A stretch of 58,873 nt of DNA, from the NCBI GenBank assembly GCA_003215935.1, contig QCJQ01000006.1, forward strand, positions 1-58,873. The letters run 5' to 3'. The notes beneath the pieces were generated by a model that was not told where the DNA came from, did no database searches, and worked only from the letters and a program-made list of their open reading frames with translations. This document shows, piece by piece, positions 11,266-19,731 of this stretch. The stretch is from Prochlorococcus sp. AG-409-D09. GTDB lineage: Bacteria > Cyanobacteriota > Cyanobacteriia > PCC-6307 > Cyanobiaceae. The position numbers were made by a program, and so were the translations under genes. How positions within the stretch are numbered: the first letter of the stretch is position 1; every line of letters starts with the position of its first letter.

Positions 11266-12513
11266 TTAGATCATCTTCCGAAATGCTAGGCAAACATTGT
11301 GTCCGCCAAATCCAAAAGAATTAGATAGTACGACTTCTAATTTTTTTTCCCTTGCATTATTTGGTACATAGTCCAAATCACATTCTGGGTCTGGATTGGA
11401 GTAGTTAATAGTTGGAGGTATCATTTCATGTTTAATAGCAAGAATAGATGCTACTGCTTCTATTCCTCCAGACCCTCCAAGTAGGTGACCTGTCATTGAC
11501 TTTGTAGAACTAATTGGAACTTTGTAGGCACTATCTTTTAAGGCTGTTTTGATAGCAGATGTTTCGTTACTGTCATTTGCAGGCGTACTAGTGCCATGTG
11601 CATTGATGTAATCAATTGATTCTGGATTTGATTTTGCATCTTTAAGACATAATCGCATTGCTTCAGCCCCACCTAATCCTCCTGGAATTGGTGATGTGAT
11701 GTGATGGGCATCACAAGTTGTTCCATAGCCAATAATTTCTGCATAAATTGTCGCTCCCCTGTTTTTGGCATTTTCAAGCGTTTCAAGAACTAGAACACCT
11801 GATCCTTCTCCTATTACAAACCCGTCACGCTCGGAATCAAAAGGTCTGCTGGCAGCTAAAGGATCATCATTTCTAAAAGATAGAGCTTTAGCACTTGAAA
11901 AGCCTGCAACTCCTAGAGGAGTAATGCTTGCTTCTGCTCCTCCACATACCATTGCATCTGCTTTGCCTAATTGAAGCAATCTAAAAGCATCTCCAATAGC
12001 ATTAGATCCCGCAGCGCATGCAGTTGCCACAGCAGAGCTTGGTCCCTTAGCTCCAAGAGCTATAGCAGCGAGTCCTGTGGCCATGTTGGGGATCATCATT
12101 GGCACAGTGAAAGGACTTACGCGACTAGGTCCTTTGTTGTTAAGAACATGAGCTTGAGATTCCATTGTTAATAGACCGCCCACTCCAGAGCCAATGATGA
12201 CTCCCACTCTTCCTGAGTTGGAGTCATCAATTTTAAGTCCTGAATCTTCAAGAGCTTCTTTTGCTGCTACGACACCAAATTTTGAAAAACGATCCCATCG
12301 TTTTGTTTCTTTTGGCTCTAATTTTCCTGCTGGATCAAAATTTTTAACCTCAGCAGCAAATCGACAAGCATGTGATGAAGCATCGAATAAGGTAATTGGT
12401 CCAACACCATTTAGGCCGGACTTAAGTCCCTTTAAATAATCATCGACGTTGTTACCAATAGGAGTAATAGCACCTAGACCTGTAACAACAACTCGATGGA
12501 AGTTCTCCACCAT
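11266..12513 (-). CDS. fabF: 3-oxoacyl-[acyl-carrier-protein] synthase II
   Basis: Condensing enzyme that elongates acyl-ACP with malonyl-ACP. I set the start at the ATG at 12513 ([14 protein letters not shown], 415 residues): a longer open frame to 12606 would overlap acpP and add residues foreign to the family. The catalytic cysteine lies in [13 protein letters not shown], the two histidines in [11 protein letters not shown] and [12 protein letters not shown] (with the lysine of STKSMTG), and the C-terminus has [15 protein letters not shown]. It starts 8 bases after the acpP stop, so acpP and fabF form an operon. Confidence 0.96.
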   Translation of the reverse strand: MVENFHRVVVTGLGAITPIGNNVDDYLKGLKSGLNGVGPITLFDASSHACRFAAEVKNFDPAGKLEPKETKRWDRFSKFGVVAAKEALEDSGLKIDDSNSGRVGVIIGSGVGGLLTMESQAHVLNNKGPSRVSPFTVPMMIPNMATGLAAIALGAKGPSSAVATACAAGSNAIGDAFRLLQLGKADAMVCGGAEASITPLGVAGFSSAKALSFRNDDPLAASRPFDSERDGFVIGEGSGVLVLETLENAKNRGATIYAEIIGYGTTCDAHHITSPIPGGLGGAEAMRLCLKDAKSNPESIDYINAHGTSTPANDSNETSAIKTALKDSAYKVPISSTKSMTGHLLGGSGGIEAVASILAIKHEMIPPTINYSNPDPECDLDYVPNNAREKKLEVVLSNSFGFGGHNVCLAFRKMI

Positions 12514-12520
12514 TGGATCC

Positions 12521-12763
12521 TCAATCTTGCTTGTCGTCAATGTATTTGACGGCATCTCCGACAGTAGCAATACCTTCTGCTGCTTCGTCTGGGATTTCAA
12601 TGTCAAACGCTTCTTCTAGAGCCATGACTAACTCGACTGTATCCAGCGAGTCTGCGCCTAGATCATTTTGGAAATTTGATTCTGGCTTTACTTCGCCAGC
12701 ATCAACACTTAGTTGTTCTGCAACAATAGAACGAACTTTTTCAAGGATTGCTTCCTGAGACAT
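12521..12763 (-). CDS. acpP: Acyl carrier protein
   Basis: The 80-residue acidic protein carries acyl chains on a phosphopantetheine arm attached to S39 in [10 protein letters not shown]. The surrounding helices ([41 protein letters not shown]) match the family along its whole length. Upstream of fabF in the same operon and divergent from psaC, with 192 bases between the two starts that must contain both promoters; a 7-8-bp inverted repeat (AACTGAGC...ACTCAGTT, about 12838-12868) lies within this gap. Confidence 0.97.
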   Translation of the reverse strand: MSQEAILEKVRSIVAEQLSVDAGEVKPESNFQNDLGADSLDTVELVMALEEAFDIEIPDEAAEGIATVGDAVKYIDDKQD

Positions 12764-12952
12764 AGCCTTTAAAACCTGACCTCTAATCCTAGGTCTTAAA
12801 GCGACTAGTTACAAAAAATCATAATTTTTTCTTGAAAAACTGAGCAATTTAGGAATAATTACTCAGTTACCAAAAATGACGGATCGCAAAGGAATCCACT
12901 GTTATTTACTTGGACAGCATAAAATTTTATACATTCACAAGTTCGGTAATAG

Positions 12953-13201
<249 letters not shown>

Positions 13202-13285
13202 TTTCAGCCCCAGATAGAAGGTCAGCTAGTTTAAAATTTTGATTATTTTGGTCCTAATAAAACTTCTAGGATCTAATTTATTTCA

Positions 13286-15181
13286 ATGTGTGGAATTGTT
13301 GCTTTAATTGGCTCTAGAGAAGCTTCACCCTTGCTTCTTGAAGGTTTAAAAAAACTCGAATATAGAGGCTATGATTCAGCTGGCATAGCAGTTGTAGATA
13401 ATAGAGAACAGCTAAATCTTGTTTCTATAAAAGCAGAAGGGAAATTAAATAATCTTATTGAAATAGTCAATAAAAGTAATGTAACGGGGAATTTAGGAAT
13501 TGGACATACACGTTGGGCTACTCATGGAAAACCTGAAAAACGTAATGCGCACCCTCATTTAGATACTTTGCAACAAGTAGCTGTTGTGCAAAATGGAATA
13601 ATTGAGAATTATAAAGAATTAAGAACTCAGCTTGAATCAGAAGGAATTTTATTTGTTTCTGATACTGATACAGAAGTTTTGCCACATTTGATATCAAGAG
13701 AATTGGATTTCTTGAAGAAAGATTCTGTTCCTATAAATAGTTCAAGTTTTTTAAAAGCAGTAGAAAATATTTTGCCAAAATTGGAAGGTTCTTATGCTTT
13801 TGCAGCTGTTTTTTCTCAAGTTCCTGATGCTTTGGTATTAGCTAAAAAACATGCTCCATTAATAATTGGCTTTGGAGAGGGTGAATTTTTATGTGCAAGT
13901 GATACTCCAGCTTTGGCAGGTTTTACTAGAACAATTCTTCCAATGGAAGATAATGAGATTGCTTTACTTACGCCTTTAGGAGTAGAACTTTATGATTCGA
14001 AAGGTGTTAGGCAGGAAAGAAACCCTACTTTTATTAATAATGTCGATTTTGCTTCTGATAAGAAAAATTTCCGTCATTTCATGCTTAAAGAAATTCATGA
14101 ACAACCTCAAATAGTCCAATCTTGGATTGATAAATATTTTCCAGTTGGTGTATCTAATGAAAACAGTTTATTTTCTCCTTTAGAGGATTCACTTTATAAG
14201 TCCATCGATCAAATTAATATTCTTTCATGTGGAACAAGTCGTCATGCATCTATGGTGGGTGCTTACTTATTAGAACAATTTGCAGGTATTTCCACGTCTG
14301 TATTTTATGCAAGTGAATTTCGATATGCGCCTCCTCCTTTAACTCCTAATACTCTTACAATTGGTGTTACTCAATCAGGAGAAACGGCTGATACCCTTGC
14401 AGCTTTGTCAATGGACAAAAAAAGGAGAAATGAGCTTAATGATTTAGCTTATTCGCCTCTTCAATTAGGGATAACAAATAGGCCAGAGAGTTCATTAGGT
14501 AGAGAGGTTTCACAAATTATTGATATAGATACAGGAATAGAAGTGGCTGTTGCTGCTACAAAAACCTTTATAGGGCAACTTTTATCTTTCTATGGCTTAG
14601 CAATAGTTTTTGCATCAAAAAAAGAAACTCGTTCTAATCAAGAAATAGGGAACTTAATAGAGGAAATTCGAACTATTCCTGGACATTTAAGACAGCTTCT
14701 TTCTAGTTATAATGAGATCACTGAGTCATTAGCATGTAATTTTGTAGATACTAAGGATGTAATTTTTTTAGGACGTGGTATCAATTACCCTATAGCCCTT
14801 GAAGGAGCATTAAAATTAAAAGAGATTAGTTATATTCACGCTCAAGGTTATCCTGCTGGAGAATTAAAGCATGGACCCATTGCTCTTTTAGAAAAAAATA
14901 TTCCTGTTGTTTCTATTGCCGTACCTGGGCTAGTTTTTGATAAAGTTTTAAGTAATGCCCAAGAAGCAAAAGCACGAGATGCTCAGTTAATAGGAGTTGC
15001 ACCTGAAAGTAAAGACACTGAATTTTTTGATCATTGTTTCTATATTCCTAATGTTAATGAATTGCTAAGTCCACTATTAACTATCTTGCCATTACAACTT
15101 TTTAGCTATCACATTGCTGCTCATAAAGGATTAGATGTTGATCAGCCACGTAATCTTGCTAAAAGTGTAACAGTAGAATAA
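13286..15181 (+). CDS. glmS: Glutamine-fructose-6-phosphate aminotransferase (isomerizing)
   Basis: Makes glucosamine 6-phosphate from fructose 6-phosphate and glutamine, the first step to UDP-GlcNAc for peptidoglycan and lipopolysaccharide. 631 residues, normal. The N-terminal nucleophile is the cysteine of MCGIVALIG; GHTRWATHGKP and QNGIIENYKELR belong to the glutaminase domain. Two SIS sugar-isomerase domains follow (ILSCGTSRHASMVG, GVTQSGETADTLAAL, LGRGINYPIALEGALKLKE), and the C-terminus is PRNLAKSVTVE as in the family. No glmS ribozyme is seen in the 84 bases after psaC. Confidence 0.97.
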   Translation: MCGIVALIGSREASPLLLEGLKKLEYRGYDSAGIAVVDNREQLNLVSIKAEGKLNNLIEIVNKSNVTGNLGIGHTRWATHGKPEKRNAHPHLDTLQQVAVVQNGIIENYKELRTQLESEGILFVSDTDTEVLPHLISRELDFLKKDSVPINSSSFLKAVENILPKLEGSYAFAAVFSQVPDALVLAKKHAPLIIGFGEGEFLCASDTPALAGFTRTILPMEDNEIALLTPLGVELYDSKGVRQERNPTFINNVDFASDKKNFRHFMLKEIHEQPQIVQSWIDKYFPVGVSNENSLFSPLEDSLYKSIDQINILSCGTSRHASMVGAYLLEQFAGISTSVFYASEFRYAPPPLTPNTLTIGVTQSGETADTLAALSMDKKRRNELNDLAYSPLQLGITNRPESSLGREVSQIIDIDTGIEVAVAATKTFIGQLLSFYGLAIVFASKKETRSNQEIGNLIEEIRTIPGHLRQLLSSYNEITESLACNFVDTKDVIFLGRGINYPIALEGALKLKEISYIHAQGYPAGELKHGPIALLEKNIPVVSIAVPGLVFDKVLSNAQEAKARDAQLIGVAPESKDTEFFDHCFYIPNVNELLSPLLTILPLQLFSYHIAAHKGLDVDQPRNLAKSVTVE

Positions 15182-15193
15182 AAATTTCGATTC

Positions 15194-16636
15194 TTAATTA
15201 TTACTTCTTCCATAGTTATCGTCAAATCTGACTATATCGTCTTCTCCTAAATAAGCACCACTTTGAACTTCGATTAAAATTAAAGGCATTTTGCCAGGAT
15301 TGCTTAGTCGATGCTTAGAACCTAAAGGAATATATGTGCTTTGATTTTCGCCTAGAAGTTTTTGCTCGTTGTTTATTTCAATTAATGCCGTGCCAGTTAC
15401 AACGACCCAATGTTCTGCACGATGATGATGCATTTGAAGAGAAAGTTTTGCGCCTGGCTTGACTTCAATTCTCTTTACTTGCCATCGAGAACCTTCAACT
15501 ATTGTTGTGTAATGTCCCCAGGGTCTGTAGATCTTTCTATGTGCAATTGCTTCAGGTCGATTTTCTTTATTTAATTGATTGACTATTGCTTTTACCTCTT
15601 GAGTGTGTTCTTTATTTGCAACTAAAACTGCATCATTTGTTTCTATAACAATTAAATTATCAATTCCAATACCCACAACTAGACGATTTTCGCTTCTTAA
15701 ATAACAACTTTTACTATTTTTTGCTATTACTTTGCCTAAAATTGTATTTTTATTAGAGTCTTTGCTTGATGTTTCCCATAGAGCTTTCCAGCTCCCCACA
15801 TCATTCCATTCTGCATTTAGAGGTAAAACGGTTCCTAATTGTGTTTTTTCCATTACTGCTATATCAAAAGAAATATTTGGACATTGAGAGAAATCTTCTT
15901 CTTTAAGTCTTTGAAAATTTAAATCTTTTATATTATTTTTAAGTGATTTCTTACAACTATCAACCATCTCAGGAGCAATTTTTTCAAGTTCTTTTAAAAC
16001 TACACTTGCTTTGAATAAAAAGATTCCGCTATTCCAGCTAAAACGTTTATCTGAAATAAGTTCTTTAGCTTTATTTTTGTTAGGCTTTTCTATGAAATTA
16101 GCAATTGAAACACCTGTTAATTCTTTACTATTTAATGGTTGACTTGCTTCTATATACCCATAGCCAGTTTCAGGAGAAGTAGGAATAATTCCAAAAGTAA
16201 CTAAACGACCTTCATTTGCATAAAATCTACCTGCTTCTATCGTTTTTTGAAATTCTTGTGTATTTTTAATTTGGTGATCTGCAGCCAAAATTAATAATGT
16301 TGGATCCTCTCCATTTTCAGTTGCCTTAAGAGCTGCGATTGCAATTGCAGGAGCTGTATTTCTGCCTATAGGTTCTAAAATAATTGTTTTGGGCTCTACA
16401 TTGATTTCGCGCATTTGCTCAGCAACAATAAATCTGTGCTCTTCATGACAAATTAAAATTGGTGCTTGGAGACTTTCTAGACCTTCAAGTCTTTCTTGTG
16501 TTTGTTGGAGTAAAGACTTTTGGGTTGTTGAGCTTAGTGCTAAATATTGTTTTGGATAGCTGGCTCTTGATAAAGGCCAAAGCCTAGTGCCTGTACCACC
16601 GCAAAGAATTACTGGAACTAGTGAACCTTTTTTCAT
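15194..16636 (-). CDS. manC: Mannose-1-phosphate guanylyltransferase / mannose-6-phosphate isomerase
   Basis: Bifunctional type II enzyme that makes GDP-mannose and probably also isomerises mannose 6-phosphate. 480 residues. The nucleotidyltransferase domain (about 1-290) opens with VPVILCGGTGTRLWPLSR and YPKQYLAL; FIEKPNKNKAKELI is the metal/sugar-binding stretch. The C-terminal cupin domain carries the zinc-binding residues of RPWGHYTTI, KPGAKLSLQMHHHRAEHWVVV and the late QSGAYLGEDDIVRFDDNYGR. It supplies activated mannose for surface glycans, a possible link to the glycan locus further right. Confidence 0.93.
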   Translation of the reverse strand: MKKGSLVPVILCGGTGTRLWPLSRASYPKQYLALSSTTQKSLLQQTQERLEGLESLQAPILICHEEHRFIVAEQMREINVEPKTIILEPIGRNTAPAIAIAALKATENGEDPTLLILAADHQIKNTQEFQKTIEAGRFYANEGRLVTFGIIPTSPETGYGYIEASQPLNSKELTGVSIANFIEKPNKNKAKELISDKRFSWNSGIFLFKASVVLKELEKIAPEMVDSCKKSLKNNIKDLNFQRLKEEDFSQCPNISFDIAVMEKTQLGTVLPLNAEWNDVGSWKALWETSSKDSNKNTILGKVIAKNSKSCYLRSENRLVVGIGIDNLIVIETNDAVLVANKEHTQEVKAIVNQLNKENRPEAIAHRKIYRPWGHYTTIVEGSRWQVKRIEVKPGAKLSLQMHHHRAEHWVVVTGTALIEINNEQKLLGENQSTYIPLGSKHRLSNPGKMPLILIEVQSGAYLGEDDIVRFDDNYGRSNN

Positions 16637-16691
16637 TTTTAAATATTACATGGGTTTATTTTGCTTGTTTTCTTTAGATGCATACAAGAAT

Positions 16692-17222
16692 TTATATTTC
16701 AAGTAAGCCAGGTGGAGGACAAATCATGATCCAGCCTTCTTTAATTTTTACTTCTGGGACGATTTCTTTGACAAATGGAATCAAAACTTGTTTTCCTTCT
16801 AAAAGTTTAATTTCTAGTAAATCATTGCCAGCAGAGGTTAAATTTATTACTTTGCCAATTGGCTCTCCGTTTTTAGTGAGTTTGACATTCAGGCCAAGAA
16901 GATCTAATAAATGAAATTCATTTTCCCTCATTTTTGGTCGATTATTTGCAGGTACTAACATCTTTTCTCCAATTAAAGACTCTGCTGCGTTTCTATTAGT
17001 GATATTTGCAAGAGATATTATGAAAATCGATTTCCCAGGTATTTGATGGCCTGCAATTAATGTAATTGGTCTAGGCAGTTCGCTTTTTTTTTGAAGCCAT
17101 CTTGTGCCTGGAACAGTAAACCTCTCCGCAAAATCACTACTTGGATTAAGTCTGATTTCACCTTTTAATCCTTTTGCAGCAACTATTTTCCCTATCATTA
17201 GCCATTCTTCCTCATTATTCAT
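16692..17222 (-). CDS. rimM: Ribosome maturation factor RimM
   Basis: Helps assemble the 30S subunit head around S19. 176 residues with the N-terminal RimM domain (MIGKIVAAKGLKGEIRLNPSSDF) and a C-terminal PRC barrel (LLDLLGLNVKLTKNGEPIGKVINL, VLIPFVKEIVPEVKIKEG). It lies 55 bases upstream of manC on the same strand and is divergent from the ndhS-like gene. Usually next to trmD in other bacteria; that is not the case here. Confidence 0.93.
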   Translation of the reverse strand: MNNEEEWLMIGKIVAAKGLKGEIRLNPSSDFAERFTVPGTRWLQKKSELPRPITLIAGHQIPGKSIFIISLANITNRNAAESLIGEKMLVPANNRPKMRENEFHLLDLLGLNVKLTKNGEPIGKVINLTSAGNDLLEIKLLEGKQVLIPFVKEIVPEVKIKEGWIMICPPPGLLEI

Positions 17223-17275
17223 ATTTGATCAGTTCTTAATTTATTAGTTATTCTACTCTTACATTTAATACATTT

Positions 17276-17461
17276 ATGACTTCTTCAAAAGGGCCCATTC
17301 TTCCAGGTTCAACTGTTAAGGTTTCTGATCCAAATTCAATATATAATGGTTACGTAGGATTTGTTCAAAGAATAAGTGGGAATAAGGCAGCGGTTCTATT
17401 CGAAGGAGGTAACTGGGATAAATTACTAACTATTCCAATTTCTGATCTTATTAAAGATTGA
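17276..17461 (+). CDS. ndhS: NdhS-like subunit of the photosynthetic NDH-1 complex
   Basis: The 61-residue protein has a single SH3-like barrel with VKVSDPNSIYNGYVGFVQRI, NKAAVLFEGGNWDKLLTIP, the DUF3252 pattern found in cyanobacterial NdhS, where it forms part of the ferredoxin-docking site of NDH-1. The size is slightly below the usual 65-70. Divergent from rimM with 53 bases between the starts; the stop is 13 bases from the convergent rnc stop. Assigned from overall resemblance in a small protein, so somewhat less certain than the enzymes. Confidence 0.8.
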   Translation: MTSSKGPILPGSTVKVSDPNSIYNGYVGFVQRISGNKAAVLFEGGNWDKLLTIPISDLIKD

Positions 17462-17474
17462 ATAATTTTATTAT

Positions 17475-18239
17475 TTATGAGTATTTATTGTTTTTTACTT
17501 TTATATTCATTAAAGCACATTTTGCTGCTTCTTTTTCAGCATCTTTGATCGACTTACCCCATCCTTTTCCTATCTTTTCATTTTTAAGATATACAGTAGA
17601 AAAAAATCTTTTTAAATCTCCATGTATTTTGCACTGTTCTATTGTTTTGTATTTTGGTATAGATAAAGAAAGAGCTTGGGACCATTCTTGAAGTGCAGAT
17701 TTATAATTTCTTTGGTGTGGGTCAGATAGTATAAGTTTGCTTTCTTTTTTCCAATATATAGAGAGCCAATTTTCTATTGGTTCCACTGCTTTGCAACATG
17801 TGTACAAAGCACCAATTAAGGCTTCAGTAGATTCTCCCTCAATTGTTTTTAGTGCAGACTTATCTCTGAATGTTTTTGGACCTACAATGAGTGTTTCTTT
17901 TATGTTGATTTTTTTGCCTAGTGTTGCAAGCCAATTATCACTTACTAAATGAGAACGTAATGATGATCTTTCCCCAACGTTGAGATTCGGAAAATCTTTT
18001 TCTATGAATATAGAGGCAGCCAACCTCAAAACAGCATCACCTAAAAACTCTAGCTTCTCATAATTTTTTGTTGTGTTAGCAGAAGTATGTATTAAAGCTT
18101 CATCAATGATATTGAGCTCATTTAGCTTATTATTTATTATTTTATTTAAATAAATTGCATCAATTTCTAAGGATTTAATAAATATAATCAGATTATTAAT
18201 TCTTTTCTTATTAAGTTCTTTATTGCTTGTGAAACTCAT
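17475..18239 (-). CDS. rnc: Ribonuclease III
   Basis: Cuts double-stranded RNA, including rRNA precursors. 254 residues, a little longer than usual. The catalytic signature is LEFLGDAVLRLAAS, with the second acidic cluster in EGESTEALIGALY; the C-terminal double-stranded RNA-binding domain shows HGDLKRFFSTVYLKNEKIG and GKGWGKSIKDAEKEAAKCAL. The N-terminal 30 residues are very Asn/Lys/Ile-rich and not typical, which may mean a later start. Just downstream of the RNase P RNA on the same strand. Confidence 0.94.
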   Translation of the reverse strand: MSFTSNKELNKKRINNLIIFIKSLEIDAIYLNKIINNKLNELNIIDEALIHTSANTTKNYEKLEFLGDAVLRLAASIFIEKDFPNLNVGERSSLRSHLVSDNWLATLGKKINIKETLIVGPKTFRDKSALKTIEGESTEALIGALYTCCKAVEPIENWLSIYWKKESKLILSDPHQRNYKSALQEWSQALSLSIPKYKTIEQCKIHGDLKRFFSTVYLKNEKIGKGWGKSIKDAEKEAAKCALMNIKVKNNKYS

Positions 18240-18298
18240 GATTTATATGTATCTGAACTTGTGAGAATAAGATCAGATTTTATTAACAATAAATAAAT

Positions 18299-18704
18299 GA
18301 AAGCAGGTCGTAAGCCGGGTTCTGTTCAATCCTAGTTAAAAGGAATGGGCGATCATCTATCTGGGACAGTCGTTACCGACGGCCTCTAGCGGCTTGATCT
18401 TCAGGGCTTTACATATGGTCGTGTATTGCCCTTAACCTTGCTCCCGGCTGGGGTTTACCAAGCCAGCACCTCTCAATGCTGCTGGTGCGCTCTTACCGCA
18501 CCTTTGCACCCTTGCCTGTACTTCTAGCTTTTAACTATTAAGCCATCGGCGGTGTGTTTCTGTGGCACTATCCTCACGGTCACCCGCACTGGGAATTATC
18601 CAGCAAGCCTGACCATTTGGGAGCCCGGACTTTCCTCAATTGTGTAATTTATCGCATTTATAGCGAAAAACTCACAATTGCGATCACCTCCCCTGCTTTC
18701 TAAG
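18299..18704 (-). ncRNA. rnpB: RNase P RNA
   Basis: The RNA component that cuts the 5' leader from tRNA precursors. Read on the minus strand, it begins near GGACTTAGAAAGCAGG and ends with ACAGAACCCGGCTTACGACCTGCTTTC; the first GAAAGCAGG and last CCTGCTTTC form helix P1 (arms at 18692-18700 and 18299-18307). The universal core GAGGAAAGTCCGGGCTCC lies at about 18622-18640. The length of about 405 bases fits cyanobacterial type A RNAs. End coordinates are good to a few bases. Confidence 0.96.
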
Positions 18705-18738
18705 TCCATAATGCCTTGAAGGGCTCCTTTCATCCAGA

Positions 18739-18812
<74 letters not shown>

Positions 18813-18898
18813 TAAAATATAATCGTGAAGTTCCTACATCTAGTGGGTGTGCAAATGCACTACTCTGTCGCTAGCGTTGTATAAGTGAATCAGTCAAA

Positions 18899-19237
18899 AT
18901 GACACAGCTTCACGATCTGCGTTTGCGTCTCCTTGTTCAACAAGAGAGTGAGCAAATTGCTAAATCGCAACCTAATGATTTAGATCTTTCAATTATTCAG
19001 GCGAGATGCTTATGCTGGATGGCACTTTTGGCGGAAGCGCACGAAGACCAGGCTAATGATGCTGAGAAGCGAGGGGATACTGAACAGGCTATGGGATGGT
19101 TTGCAGATTCCATGCGTTTACAAGATGCAATTCAAGTTGTAACGAGTATTGAAATTCCTCTGCCTGACAGTCCTGACACTGAAGATTCTCAAAAAGGAGA
19201 CGATCATTTTTCTGGAGAACCTCCATTAGCGGCATAG
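18899..19237 (+). CDS. Hypothetical protein (112 aa)
   Basis: Unrecognised family. The 112-residue protein is acidic and probably helical: LRLRLLVQQESEQIAKS, SIIQARCLCWMALLAEAHEDQANDAE and MGWFADSMRLQDAIQVV look like a helical hairpin array, followed by a proline/acidic tail (IPLPDSPDTEDSQKGDDHF). No signal peptide. The ATG lies 86 bases after the tRNA-Arg. The composition and codon use are normal for the region and the next gene is close, so it is likely a real gene. Confidence 0.65.
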   Translation: MTQLHDLRLRLLVQQESEQIAKSQPNDLDLSIIQARCLCWMALLAEAHEDQANDAEKRGDTEQAMGWFADSMRLQDAIQVVTSIEIPLPDSPDTEDSQKGDDHFSGEPPLAA

Positions 19238-19275
19238 TAGATGTCATGATGGGGTTATGAGCTGGTTGGTATTGC

Positions 19276-19731
19276 GTGCCTGAAGAGCCCTGTCAATGCC
19301 CAGACTGTCAAAGGTTCTACCGAGAACATGATCGTCTAATTAGAGAGTTCCCAACTTTGCGAGATCAGCAAGAGCTTAATTGGGCTGCATTGCAATCTTT
19401 TAGAACATTATGTGGGCGAGTGCTTGAAGACTTACAGAATCAAAAAACATCTAAATCTTTAGAAGAAGAAAAAGAAAAACCAACTATTGAGAAACATCAA
19501 AATTCACAAGAATCAATTAATCAGGCAATTACAGACTTAGAAAATATTAATGCTCATCTTTTTTCTATAGAAGCTTTAATGGAACGCATTTTTGATGTAA
19601 AAGTTCCAGAAGAAATAGAAAATAAATTCAAGGAAATAGCTGGTGAATTGGCACCGGATCCTTTAAATGCAGATAGATTGCGTTTGAATAGATTATTGCA
19701 CCAGACTCCTGATCTACCTGATAAAAATTAA
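19276..19731 (+). CDS. Hypothetical protein with N-terminal CxCxxC motif (151 aa)
   Basis: Family not recognised. It starts with GTG and begins EPCQCPDCQRFYREHD, a cysteine cluster that could bind zinc together with a partner or bind nothing. The rest is strongly charged and helical (LRDQQELNWAALQSFRTL, EEEKEKPTIEKHQNSQES, TDLENINAHLFSIEALMERIF). It is a soluble protein. The stop codon shares TTAA with the convergent glycogen phosphorylase stop (19728-19731). Confidence 0.65.
   Translation: MPEEPCQCPDCQRFYREHDRLIREFPTLRDQQELNWAALQSFRTLCGRVLEDLQNQKTSKSLEEEKEKPTIEKHQNSQESINQAITDLENINAHLFSIEALMERIFDVKVPEEIENKFKEIAGELAPDPLNADRLRLNRLLHQTPDLPDKN

Noticed and set aside
12514-12606. Longer fabF start
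   Set aside because: It overlaps acpP by most of the extension, and the added residues do not match FabF; the ATG at 12513 with an upstream GAGG fits better.
13202-13285. glmS ribozyme
   Set aside because: The 84 bases before glmS lack the catalytic core of that ribozyme.
16678-16914. Plus-strand frame opposite rimM
   Set aside because: It is the antisense shadow of rimM.
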